The notes beneath the pieces are model-generated. The model was given only the letters and a program-made list of their open reading frames with translations. It had not been told where the DNA came from and searched no databases. Positions 38,761-46,984 of a stretch of DNA of 64,000 nucleotides are shown one piece after another; within the stretch, counting starts at the first letter, position 1; each line of letters starts with the position of its first letter. Both the position numbers and the translations under genes were made by a program. This stretch comes from Leucobacter musarum subsp. musarum (lineage in GTDB: Bacteria > Actinomycetota > Actinomycetes > Actinomycetales > Microbacteriaceae): contig NZ_JHBW01000069.1 of the NCBI RefSeq assembly GCF_001273845.1, positions 62,001 to 126,000 of the forward strand, written 5' to 3'.

Positions 38761-40389
38761 ATGAGCGAGACCACCGTATTCGTGAACGGCACCGTGATCG
38801 TCGACGCGGCGCGAGCCGTGACGAGCCACGCCGTCGCGTTTTCATCGGGCCGCGTCGCTGCGCTCGGCGCCGACGCGGAGCGGTTGGCAGATCGGCCCGA
38901 CGCGACCGTCATCGATCTCGCCGGCGGCACGCTCGCCCCGGGCATCGGCGACGGCCATGCGCACCCGTTGCTCGGCGGCGTCGAGGCGCTGGGGCCGCAG
39001 GTGCGCGATGCCGCAGACCTCGCCGGCATCCTTGCCGCAGTCGCCGAGTGGAAGGCCGCGAACCCCGACGCCGAGTGGATCATCGGAGCGAGCTACGACG
39101 CCACCTTCGCCGAGGGCGGGCTCTTCGATGCGCGCTGGCTCGACGAAGTGACCGGCGATACCCCCACCATTCTGCGCGCATGGGATTACCACACGGCCTG
39201 GGTCAACAGCGCCGCGCTCGCCGCAGGCGGCATCACGGTAGACACCCCGGATCCCGCGCTCGGCCGCATCGTGCGCCGTGCCGATGGCAGCCCCCTCGGC
39301 ACGCTGCAGGAGGCCGCCGCGAACGACTTCCTCGCCGAGGTCGTGCCGGCGTTCGCAGAGGCGCAGCGACTTGATGCAATCGAGCGCGCCACCCGCGGCT
39401 ATGCAGAGCAGGGCACCACGTGGATCCAGGACGCCTGGGTGGAGCCCGCCGACCTCGAGCTCTACCTCGTCGCGGCCGCGCAGCAGCGCTTGCACACCCG
39501 CGTCAACCTGGCGTTCCGCGCCGACCCGGCGCGCTGGCGCGATCAGGTCGCCGAGTTCGTCGCGGGCCGCAACCGGGTGCGCGGGCTCGAGCACCCGCGA
39601 CTGAGCAGTGAGACGGTCAAGTTCTTCGTCGACGGCGTGATCGAGAGCCACACGGCCGCGTTGATCGACCCGTACGCCGACCGCCCCGACGAGCGCGGCC
39701 TGCCGAACTGGACCGACGCGGAGCTGAACGAGGCCGTCGTCGCCTTCGACGCCGCCGGGTTCCAACTGCACTTGCACGCCATCGGCGACGCGGCCAACCG
39801 CAGCGCACTCGACGCGCTCGCAACGGCCCGCGACACGAACCCGCCGCGCGAACGGCACGACGTCATCGCGCACGTGGCACTGCTCGATCCGGCCGACGTG
39901 GCGCGCTTCGCCGAACTCGGCGTCATCGCGAACTTCGAACCCTACTGGGCGCAGTGCGACGCGGTCATGCGCGACCTCACGATTCCGCATCTCGGCCACC
40001 CGCGCGAGGAGTGGCAGTACCTCATCGGTTCGGTGCATCGCAGCGGTGCGACCATCAGCTTCGGCAGCGATTGGCCGGTGACGACGCGCGATTGGCGCCC
40101 GGCACTCTCGACCGCGATCACCCGACACAGCCACCTCGAGCCCGGCGCAGAGGCTTGGTTGCCCGAAGAACGCCTCACCCCGGGCGACGCGCTTGCCGCC
40201 TACACCTCGGGCATCGCGCGACAGGCGCTCGCGCCCGAGCGCGGCACGCTCGAGGTGGGCCGCGTCGCCGACGCCGCGTGGCTGTCGGCGAACCCGCTCT
40301 CGCTCGCCCCCGAGGCGATCGCCGATCTCGCAGTCAACGGCACCTGGCTGGCCGGCGAGGCGACGTTCCGCAGCCCCACGCACCCCTGA
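38761..40389 (+). CDS. YtcJ-type amidohydrolase of module 1
   Basis: This 542-aa metal-dependent amidohydrolase of the amidohydrolase_3/YtcJ group, which includes N-substituted formamide deformylases, has the HxH metal motif GDGHAHPL, 'DYHTAWVNSAAL', 'SSETVKFFVDGVIESHTAALIDPYAD', 'LHLHAIGDAANRSALDAL' and the late 'ISFGSDWPVTTRD'. No signal peptide is seen. It is followed by an APC permease gene after 47 nt and faces a TetR gene, so it probably hydrolyses an imported amide, carbamate or formamide. The true substrate is unknown. Confidence 0.88.
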   Translation: MSETTVFVNGTVIVDAARAVTSHAVAFSSGRVAALGADAERLADRPDATVIDLAGGTLAPGIGDGHAHPLLGGVEALGPQVRDAADLAGILAAVAEWKAANPDAEWIIGASYDATFAEGGLFDARWLDEVTGDTPTILRAWDYHTAWVNSAALAAGGITVDTPDPALGRIVRRADGSPLGTLQEAAANDFLAEVVPAFAEAQRLDAIERATRGYAEQGTTWIQDAWVEPADLELYLVAAAQQRLHTRVNLAFRADPARWRDQVAEFVAGRNRVRGLEHPRLSSETVKFFVDGVIESHTAALIDPYADRPDERGLPNWTDAELNEAVVAFDAAGFQLHLHAIGDAANRSALDALATARDTNPPRERHDVIAHVALLDPADVARFAELGVIANFEPYWAQCDAVMRDLTIPHLGHPREEWQYLIGSVHRSGATISFGSDWPVTTRDWRPALSTAITRHSHLEPGAEAWLPEERLTPGDALAAYTSGIARQALAPERGTLEVGRVADAAWLSANPLSLAPEAIADLAVNGTWLAGEATFRSPTHP

Positions 40390-40436
40390 CCCACCCCGAC
40401 TGCAGTCCCGTCATCGCACGAATCAAAGGAGACATC

Positions 40437-41849
40437 GTGAGCGACACCACCCAACCGCATCTCAAGCGGGCACTCGGCCTCACCGGCCTGACCCTCTTCG
40501 GGGTCACCTACATGACCGTCATCACCGTGTTCACGACGTACGGCATCGTGAACCAGGTCACCGACGGCCATCTCCCCTCGGCATACATCGTGGCGGTCGT
40601 CACCATGCTGTTCACGGCGGCGAGCTACGGCGCGATGGTGAAGCGGTACCCGGTTGCCGGATCCGCCTACACCTACTCGCAGCAGTCGTTCGGCGGCGCA
40701 GCCGGCTTCTTGACCGGCTGGGTCATGCTGCTCGACTACCTGTTCATCCCGATGATCAACTTCATGCTCATCGGCATCTACCTGAACACCCAGTTCCCCG
40801 CGGTGCCGATCTGGGTGTTCACGCTCGTCGCGCTGCTGCTCGTACTGGTGTTCAACATCCTTGGCATCACGCTCGTGAACAAGATCAACTTCGCGATCAT
40901 CGCGCTGTCGGTCGTGCTCGTCGTGGTCTTCGTCGCGCTCGCGTTCAAGCAGTACTTCGGCGGCGACCAGTCGGTCAGCCTGATCGAACCGTTCACCTTC
41001 GGCGAGGGCGGCATCGGTGCCGTCGCCTCGGGTGCGGCGATCCTCGCTCTCTCCTTCCTCGGGTTTGACGCGGTGTCGACGCTCTCCGAGGAGGCAAAGC
41101 AGCCCCGCCGCGACATTCCCCGCGCGATCGTGCTGTCGACGCTGCTCGGCGGTTTCTTCTTCATCCTCGTCTCGTGGGCCGGTGCGCTCGCGTTCGCTCC
41201 CGATTGGGCGACACTCAGCGACGCACAGATCGACGCGGCCGGCACCACCGTCATGGACAGCTTCGGCGTCAGCTGGTTCACCTCGTTCTTCGTCGCGATC
41301 TACGTGGTCGGCGCGTTCGGCTCGGGCATGACTGGCCAGGTCTCGGTGTCGCGCATCCTCTACGCGATGGGCCGCGACGGCATGCTGCCGAAGCCGCTCT
41401 CGCGCCTGCACCAGCGCTTCGGCACCCCCGTGGTCGCCGCCTGCATCGTGTCGATTTTCGCCCTGTCGGCGCTCTTCCTGTCGCTCGACACCGTCGCCTT
41501 CATGATCAGCTTCGGCGCGCTCGCCGCGTTCGCCATGGTCAACCTGTCGGTGATCCGCACCTACCTGTTCCCGAAGAACGGCGCGCGACCGCAGGGCGCG
41601 TGGGCCTGGATCCGCTACGGCCTCTTCCCGCTCATCGGCTTCGCGCTGACGATCTGGCTGTGGACCTCGCTGCAGCCGCTCACCTGGTTGGTCGGCGCGA
41701 TCTGGCTGGCCGTTGGCGTGGTCATCATCGCGATCGTCACCGGCGGGTTCCGTCGCGCGGTACCGAAGATGGACTTCTCGGAGAGTGACCCCAGCACCCA
41801 GCAGATCGACCAGCTGGCCGAGGACTACCCGCTGGAGCCGCGCGCGTAG
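40437..41849 (+). CDS. APC-family amino acid/amine permease of module 1
   Basis: This 470-aa transporter of the amino acid-polyamine-organocation superfamily has about 12 membrane segments, 'KRALGLTGLTLFGVTYMTVITVFTTYGIV' at the start, 'VKRYPVAGSAYTYSQQSFGGAAGFLTGWVMLLDYLFIPM', and 'LSFLGFDAVSTLSEEAKQPRRDIPRAI'. The GTG at 40437 has AAAGGAGA 4 nt upstream. It is very similar along its whole length to the permease at 42898-44352. It should bring in the substrate of the preceding amidohydrolase. Confidence 0.92.
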   Translation: MSDTTQPHLKRALGLTGLTLFGVTYMTVITVFTTYGIVNQVTDGHLPSAYIVAVVTMLFTAASYGAMVKRYPVAGSAYTYSQQSFGGAAGFLTGWVMLLDYLFIPMINFMLIGIYLNTQFPAVPIWVFTLVALLLVLVFNILGITLVNKINFAIIALSVVLVVVFVALAFKQYFGGDQSVSLIEPFTFGEGGIGAVASGAAILALSFLGFDAVSTLSEEAKQPRRDIPRAIVLSTLLGGFFFILVSWAGALAFAPDWATLSDAQIDAAGTTVMDSFGVSWFTSFFVAIYVVGAFGSGMTGQVSVSRILYAMGRDGMLPKPLSRLHQRFGTPVVAACIVSIFALSALFLSLDTVAFMISFGALAAFAMVNLSVIRTYLFPKNGARPQGAWAWIRYGLFPLIGFALTIWLWTSLQPLTWLVGAIWLAVGVVIIAIVTGGFRRAVPKMDFSESDPSTQQIDQLAEDYPLEPRA

Positions 41850-41904
41850 CGCGTCCGGCCCGGCGCCCCACCGGCGCCGCCCGCGTTGCCTGCTTCTGCA
41901 TCTC

Positions 41905-41988
41905 CGCCGAGCCCCTCCTTTCTCACCGATCCCCTTCGAACTGCGCACGCAGAACGCAGGGGCTGGGCAAGATCGGAGGGGCTCGGCG
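41905..41988. repeat. 84-nt palindromic element, family B, solo copy
   Basis: The terminal arms CGCCGAGCCCCTCC (41905-41918) and its complement (41975-41988) are perfect, and the inner parts pair imperfectly. Length and internal register match the two family-B copies at 54167-54250 and 55393-55476. It lies between the convergent APC permease and TetR genes, so it may also serve as a bidirectional terminator. No nuclease-like gene adjoins this copy. Confidence 0.85.
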
Positions 41989-42047
41989 ATTTCCGCGTCG
42001 CAGGCAGGACGCGGGCACGGGCAGGGCGCAGGCCGCACCGCGCGGCG

Positions 42048-42719
42048 CTAGCGCGTCGCCAGCTCGCGCTGCTCGGCACGGAGGCCCGCGAGCATCACCC
42101 GCAGACCCGCGTCGAACGCTTGGTCGGCCGGGCCGTCGCCAGTCGCAGCGGCGCGCGCATCGCGCTCCCGATAGGCGGCGGTGAACCCGGGCACGTCCGC
42201 ACGATCGCCCGGGCTGAGCATGTCTGGGGCGGCCGCGGCATCGAGCGCCGAACCCAAAATGAACGATTCGAGCGCGACGAGCCGGTTGAGCGCGTCGACC
42301 CGGTTCCAGCCCGCCTCCGTGAGCAGCGCAATGACGCGCTCGTACGACGGGAAGGCATCGGAGGCAGGGTCGTAGGGCATCACGGCGAGCAGCGCGATCG
42401 ACGGCGGGTGCGCGGCGAAGGCGTCGCGATAGGAGCGCGCCCATTCCGCGAGCGCCACATCCCACGGCTCCGATTCGAGCGCGGCGGTCGAGATACGACT
42501 CGCCACGTCCTCGCGAATGCCGCGGAACACGTCTTCCTTGTTGGCGACGTGGTTGTAGAGCGCCGACGGCCGCACCCCGAGTTCGCGGGCGATGTCGCGC
42601 ATGCCGAATCCGTCGGAACCGTGCGCGTCGAGCAGTTCGAGCGCGGTGGAGACGATCCTGCGCCTCGAGAGCACCTGTTCGCTCGGCCGACCGACCCGCC
42701 TGCGCGGTGTTTCGCTCAC
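42048..42719 (-). CDS. TetR-family regulator of module 2
   Basis: This 223-aa TetR repressor has the HTH 'RVGRPSEQVLSRRRIVSTALELLDAHGSDGFGMRDIARELGVRPSALYNHVANKEDVF' and a ligand domain resembling that of the TetR protein of module 1. The GTG at 42717-42719 is chosen because GGAGGG lies 9 nt upstream; an ATG at 42755 would add 12 residues. It is divergent from the second APC permease and probably represses it. An A/T-rich inverted repeat lies in the shared promoter region. Confidence 0.88.
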   Translation of the reverse strand: MSETPRRRVGRPSEQVLSRRRIVSTALELLDAHGSDGFGMRDIARELGVRPSALYNHVANKEDVFRGIREDVASRISTAALESEPWDVALAEWARSYRDAFAAHPPSIALLAVMPYDPASDAFPSYERVIALLTEAGWNRVDALNRLVALESFILGSALDAAAAPDMLSPGDRADVPGFTAAYRERDARAAATGDGPADQAFDAGLRVMLAGLRAEQRELATR

Positions 42720-42805
42720 GCTCGCGCTCCCTCCGTTGGTAGCGAGCGCGGCCATTCTCAGATTTCGACTCGCGCTCGAAACATTCTCCGCTTATCCTAA
42801 TCACG

Positions 42806-42831
42806 TCAAAAAGAACATTGTTCATTTTGGA
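42806..42831. promoter_or_regulatory. Putative TetR operator of module 2
   Basis: GAACA, one base, TGTTC (42813-42823) is flanked by matching A- and T-runs to give an imperfect palindrome of about 25 bp between the divergent TetR and permease genes. Its sequence differs from the module-1 operator, so the two paralogous repressors probably bind separate sites. Confidence 0.55.
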
Positions 42832-42897
42832 CGCGCGTCCCGAAGATGGAACGCGCGCACCACTCCCGGCATCCGCCGCTGTATTTCAGGAGCACCA

Positions 42898-44352
42898 GTG
42901 AGCCAAGCAACCGGCGCGCACCTCAAGCGCACCCTCGGCGTCTTCACCCTCACCCTCTTCGGGTTGTCATACATGGCGGTGGGCACCGTCTTCACCACGT
43001 ACGGCATCGTCAACCAGCTCACCGAGGGCCACCTCGTCGACTCCTACATCGTCGCGCTCGTCGTGATGCTGTTCACGGCGGGCAGCTACGCCGCGATGGT
43101 GCGGCGGTACCCGGTTGCCGGATCCGCCTACACCTATTCGCAGCAGGCCTTCGGCGGCGCCACCGGGTTCCTCACGGGCTGGGTGCTCATGCTCGACTAC
43201 CTGTTCATCCCGATGATCAACTTCCTGATCCTCGGCCTGTACGTGGGCACGCAGTTCCCGAGCGTGCCGAGCTGGATCTTCACCCTCGCCGCACTCATCG
43301 GCGTCTTCGTCTTCAACGTGCTCGGCATCTCGCTCGTCGGCAAGATCAACACGGTCATCGTCGTCGTCTCGGTCGCGGCCGTGATCGTCTTCGCGATCCT
43401 CGCCATCAAGGCCGCCATCAACGACCCGAACGCCCCCTCGCTGCTCGAACCGTTCATCCCGGGCGCCGTCGGCTACAGCCCGATCTTCACGGGAGCCGCA
43501 GTGCTCGCGCTGTCATTCCTCGGCTTCGACGCGGTCTCCACCCTGTCTGAAGAGGCCAAGAACCCGCGCCGCGACATCCCACGCGCCATCATGCTGACCA
43601 CGATCATCGGCGGCCTGATCTTCATCGTCATTTCCTACGTCGGCGCGCGTGCCTACTACCTCTCCGACTGGAGCACCGCCTCTGACGACCTGCTGAACGC
43701 CGCGGGAGCCGTGCTCTTCGGCCACGTCGGCGGAGACGTGCTAGCCGCAATCTTCGTGATCATCACGGTCGCCGGCTGCTTCGGCTCGGGTCTCGCAGGC
43801 CAGGTCGCCGTGTCTCGCATCCTCTACTCGATGGGCCGCGACGGCATCCTGCCGAAGCCGCTCGGCATTCTCTCGAAGCGCTTCGGCACCCCGATCGTCG
43901 CGGCGACCACGGTGTCGGTTGTCGCCCTCGCAAGCCTCTTCGTCAGCCTCGACCAGGCCGCCTTCATGATCAGCTTCGGGGCACTCGCGGCGTTCGCGAT
44001 GGTGAACCTCTCGGTGATCCGCACCTACCTCTTCCCGAAGGGCGGCCGCACCGAGCCCGTCAGCGCGTGGGGCTGGATCCGCTACGGCCTCCTGCCGCTC
44101 ATCGGCTTCGGCCTTACCATTTGGCTGTGGACCTCGCTCGAGGGTCTCACCTGGATCATCGGCGGCATCTGGCTCATCATCGGCGTCGCCATCCTCGCAC
44201 TCAAGACCGGCTTCTTCCGCAAGCCGGTGCCGAAGCTGAACTTCTCCGAAGAGGTGCCGTCGACCGAGGCGATCGACGCGCTCTCGGCCGAGTTCCCGCT
44301 CGATGAAACCGCCGCTCCCGCCGCCGGCACGCAGGGTGGCTCGCAGCGATGA
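42898..44352 (+). CDS. APC-family amino acid/amine permease of module 2
   Basis: This 484-aa APC transporter closely resembles the one in module 1 (shared 'HLKR.LG...LTLFG', 'RRYPVAGSAYTYSQQAFGGATGFLTGWV', 'LSFLGFDAVSTLSEEAKNPRRDIPRAI', 'MISFGALAAFAMVNLSVIRTYLFPK'). The GTG at 42898 has AGGAG 5 nt upstream. It overlaps the following amidohydrolase gene by 4 nt, so the two are translationally coupled. An Ala/Gly-rich tail follows the last conserved segment. Confidence 0.92.
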   Translation: MSQATGAHLKRTLGVFTLTLFGLSYMAVGTVFTTYGIVNQLTEGHLVDSYIVALVVMLFTAGSYAAMVRRYPVAGSAYTYSQQAFGGATGFLTGWVLMLDYLFIPMINFLILGLYVGTQFPSVPSWIFTLAALIGVFVFNVLGISLVGKINTVIVVVSVAAVIVFAILAIKAAINDPNAPSLLEPFIPGAVGYSPIFTGAAVLALSFLGFDAVSTLSEEAKNPRRDIPRAIMLTTIIGGLIFIVISYVGARAYYLSDWSTASDDLLNAAGAVLFGHVGGDVLAAIFVIITVAGCFGSGLAGQVAVSRILYSMGRDGILPKPLGILSKRFGTPIVAATTVSVVALASLFVSLDQAAFMISFGALAAFAMVNLSVIRTYLFPKGGRTEPVSAWGWIRYGLLPLIGFGLTIWLWTSLEGLTWIIGGIWLIIGVAILALKTGFFRKPVPKLNFSEEVPSTEAIDALSAEFPLDETAAPAAGTQGGSQR

Positions 44353-46016
44353 CCACGACGCTTTTCACGAACGCCGTCGTCTTCACGGCCGACCCCACTC
44401 CCGAACAGCCCGAGCCCGTCGCCGAGGCGTTCGCCGTCTCCGACGGCCGCTTCGTCGCCGTCGGGTCGCTCGATGACGTGCGCACGGTCATCGGCGCGGT
44501 CGCCGACGGTGCCGGATCACCCAGCGTCACCGAGGTCGACCTCGCGGGTGCATTCGTCGCCCCCGGCGTCATCGACTCGCACACCCACCTCGTCGGCTTC
44601 GGCGATTCGCTGGCCCGCGTGCAGCTGCGCGACTGCGCCTCGCTCGCCGAGATGCAGGAGCGCCTGGTCGCCGCGCGTGCGGCCGCACCGGATGCCCCGC
44701 GCGTGCTCGGCAGCGGATGGCTCTTCGACGCGATCGCCGAGGGCCGCCCCACCGCGGCGATGCTCGACGCGGTGCTACCCGACGTGCCCGTGTACCTCGA
44801 TGCCAACGACTTCCACTCGGTGTGGGTCAACTCGGCAGCGCTCGCCGAGCTCGGCATCGACGCGTCGACCCCGAACCCGGTCGGCGGCGAGGTCGTGCGC
44901 GACGCTGCCGGGCAGGCCACGGGGCTGCTGCTCGAGACGGCCGGCACGCAGTACGCGTGGGCGTTCCTCGGCGCGCAGTCGACCCCGGAAGACGTGGTGG
45001 CGGCACTCGATCGGGCGTTCGCGACCTACCTCGAGACCGGCGTGACCGGCGCCACCGAGATGTCGCTCAACGCAGCGGAGGTCGCCGCGCTGCGCACGAT
45101 CATCGCGCGAGATGGTCGCCTGCCGTTCCCGATCACCGCGCACTGGATCCTCGAGCCCACCGGCGATACGGCGCAGGACGTCGCCGGCGGGGCGGCCATC
45201 ACGGCGCTCCGCGACGAGATCGCCGCGGGCCCCGAGTCCGAGTGGCTGCGCATCGCCGGGGTGAAGTTCATCATGGACGGCGTCATCGACGCCTGCACCG
45301 CCACGATGATCTCGCCCTACGCCGACGGGTCGAACGCCGAACCCATCTGGACCGCGGATCGCATCATGCCGGTGGCCGAGGCCGCCGACCGCGACGGGCT
45401 GCAGATCGCGATGCACGCGATCGGGGATCGCACGAGCCAGATCGCGCTCGACGTCGTGGAGCACTGCGTGCGCGCGAACGGCCCCCGCCCGCGCCGCCAC
45501 CGCATCGAACACTTGGAGAGCGTCGCCGACGACACGATCGTGCGCATGGGCGAGCTCGGCGTCGTCGCGTCGATGCAGCCGGTGCACTGCGACCCGGCCG
45601 TGCTCGACAATTGGAAGGCGCAGCTCGGCGACGAGCGTCAGGAGCTCGGCTTCCCCTGGCAGAAGTTCCGCGCCGCGGGCGTCGCCATGACGCTGGGCAC
45701 CGACGCGCCGACCGCGCCGCACGAGGCGCTGCCGAACCTCTACATCGCGCTCACCGGAGCGTCGGTGCTCGCTCCCGAGCGCGATCCGTACCACCCCGAG
45801 CGCGCATTCACCCCGGCCGAGGCGCTGACCGCGCTCACCGCCGGCGGTGCCTTCGCGGGCGAGATGGACGGCACGACCGGCCGCATACGCCCGGGCCTGA
45901 GCGCCGACTTCATGGTGCTCGACGTGAACCCGCTGGAGGCGGAGCCGACCGCGCTGCTCGACTCGCGCGTGCAGCGCACGTACGTGCGCGGCGAGGAGCG
46001 CTACCGCGCGGCGTAA
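44349..46016 (+). CDS. YtcJ-type amidohydrolase of module 2
   Basis: This 555-aa metal-dependent hydrolase of the same group as the enzyme at 38761-40389 has the HxH site as 'GVIDSHTHLVGFG', then 'DANDFHSVWVNSAAL', 'VKFIMDGVIDACTATMISPYADG', 'LQIAMHAIGDRTSQIALD', 'RRHRIEHLESVADDTI' and 'MTLGTDAPTAPHEALPNLYIALTG'. No signal peptide is seen. The order permease-hydrolase is the reverse of module 1. The products probably act on related, not identical, amide-type nutrients. Confidence 0.88.
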   Translation: MTTTLFTNAVVFTADPTPEQPEPVAEAFAVSDGRFVAVGSLDDVRTVIGAVADGAGSPSVTEVDLAGAFVAPGVIDSHTHLVGFGDSLARVQLRDCASLAEMQERLVAARAAAPDAPRVLGSGWLFDAIAEGRPTAAMLDAVLPDVPVYLDANDFHSVWVNSAALAELGIDASTPNPVGGEVVRDAAGQATGLLLETAGTQYAWAFLGAQSTPEDVVAALDRAFATYLETGVTGATEMSLNAAEVAALRTIIARDGRLPFPITAHWILEPTGDTAQDVAGGAAITALRDEIAAGPESEWLRIAGVKFIMDGVIDACTATMISPYADGSNAEPIWTADRIMPVAEAADRDGLQIAMHAIGDRTSQIALDVVEHCVRANGPRPRRHRIEHLESVADDTIVRMGELGVVASMQPVHCDPAVLDNWKAQLGDERQELGFPWQKFRAAGVAMTLGTDAPTAPHEALPNLYIALTGASVLAPERDPYHPERAFTPAEALTALTAGGAFAGEMDGTTGRIRPGLSADFMVLDVNPLEAEPTALLDSRVQRTYVRGEERYRAA

Positions 46017-46031
46017 CCGATCGCTGCGTGA

Positions 46032-46054
46032 GGTGCGCCCAGCTCGGGCGCGCC
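46032..46054. terminator. Short hairpin between convergent amidohydrolase and birA
   Basis: GGTGCGCCC (46032-46040) pairs with 46046-46054 at 8 of 9 positions across a 5-nt loop, reaching the birA stop codon. It is a plausible terminator for both convergent genes. Confidence 0.5.
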
Positions 46055-46920
46055 TAGCGCAGGTGCTCGACGTCGCCGGCCGACACCGTGAGCTCACCGC
46101 CGGTCGGCAGGTCGATGACGAGCGAACCGTCGTCGGCGAGGCGGCGAGCGCGGCCGTCGACGATCTGACCGCCGGGCAGGTGCACCCGCACCTCGGTGCC
46201 GAGCGTCAGGGAGTGCCGAGCGACGCGTGCCCGGGCCGCACCGGGGTCGGTCGCGGCGAGGTCGACGAGGCGGAGGAGCTCGGCGGTGTAGTCGGCAAGG
46301 ACACGGTCGGCCAGATCCTGCCCCGCCGCATCGGCGAGACTCTCGGCACCGCCCACGTCGGCACCGCACGCCAAGAGCGACCCGGCTCGTTCGGTCGGCA
46401 GATCCCACTCCTCGATGAGCAGGTTGATGCCCGTGCCGACGATCACGGTGTGCCCGCGCTCACCCGGCACTCCGGGCAGCAGCTCGCACAGAATGCCGCA
46501 CAGCTTCTTCCCGGGCCGGCCCGCGATCGCATCGTCCTCGTCGCGCACGTGCACATCGTTCGGCCACTTCACGCCGACCCGCTTCGCCTCGCCGCCGTCG
46601 CGGGCGGCAGCCGCGGTGAAGTGGGGCTGCAGGGCCGTCACGAACGCCGACCCCACGAGCAGCGGCAGCCAGCTCGGCTCGAGGCCCTCAGTCGCGAACT
46701 CGCGCACCAGCAGCGATGCCGCCAGCGAGGTGTCAGGCGGGGTCACCCAGCCGCGATCAAGACGCCCGCGACCCGCAGTCTGATCACTGGTGACCAGCAG
46801 CGTGCCGTGGGGCCGCCCGGGAGATTCGCCGACGAGATCGCGCAGCTCGGCGTTCGTCGACGGCGAGGTGTCGCGCCAGATCACTTCCGGCAGCAGGTTG
46901 CGTGTGCGCATCAGCTCCAT
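46054..46920 (-). CDS. birA: Biotin-[acetyl-CoA-carboxylase] ligase
   Basis: BirA attaches biotin to the carrier subunit of acyl-CoA carboxylases. The 288-aa protein has 'DTSPSTNAELRD', the biotinyl-AMP motif 'VTSDQTAGRGRLDRGW', 'VGVKWPNDV', 'KLCGILCEL' and 'VIVGTGINLLI', and a C-terminal SH3-like domain. It lacks the N-terminal DNA-binding domain, so it is a ligase only and not a repressor. The ATG at 46918-46920 is preceded 7 nt upstream by a TAGCGT -10 box. Acyl-CoA carboxylase genes follow 5 kb away. Confidence 0.93.
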   Translation of the reverse strand: MELMRTRNLLPEVIWRDTSPSTNAELRDLVGESPGRPHGTLLVTSDQTAGRGRLDRGWVTPPDTSLAASLLVREFATEGLEPSWLPLLVGSAFVTALQPHFTAAAARDGGEAKRVGVKWPNDVHVRDEDDAIAGRPGKKLCGILCELLPGVPGERGHTVIVGTGINLLIEEWDLPTERAGSLLACGADVGGAESLADAAGQDLADRVLADYTAELLRLVDLAATDPGAARARVARHSLTLGTEVRVHLPGGQIVDGRARRLADDGSLVIDLPTGGELTVSAGDVEHLR

Positions 46921-46927
46921 GACTGTT

Positions 46928-46933
46928 ACGCTA
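46928..46933 (-). promoter_or_regulatory. -10 box of a likely leaderless birA transcript
   Basis: TAGCGT on the minus strand ends 7 nt before the ATG at 46920, with no ribosome site. Confidence 0.5.
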
Positions 46934-46972
46934 CCGGGTTGAAAACGATAGACCGGACCCCCTGCGGCGCAA

Positions 46973-46978
46973 TACACT
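46973..46978 (+). promoter_or_regulatory. -10 box of a likely leaderless TPM-protein transcript
   Basis: TACACT ends 6 nt before the GTG at 46985, which therefore is probably the true start. Confidence 0.5.
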
Positions 46979-46984
46979 CCGAGT

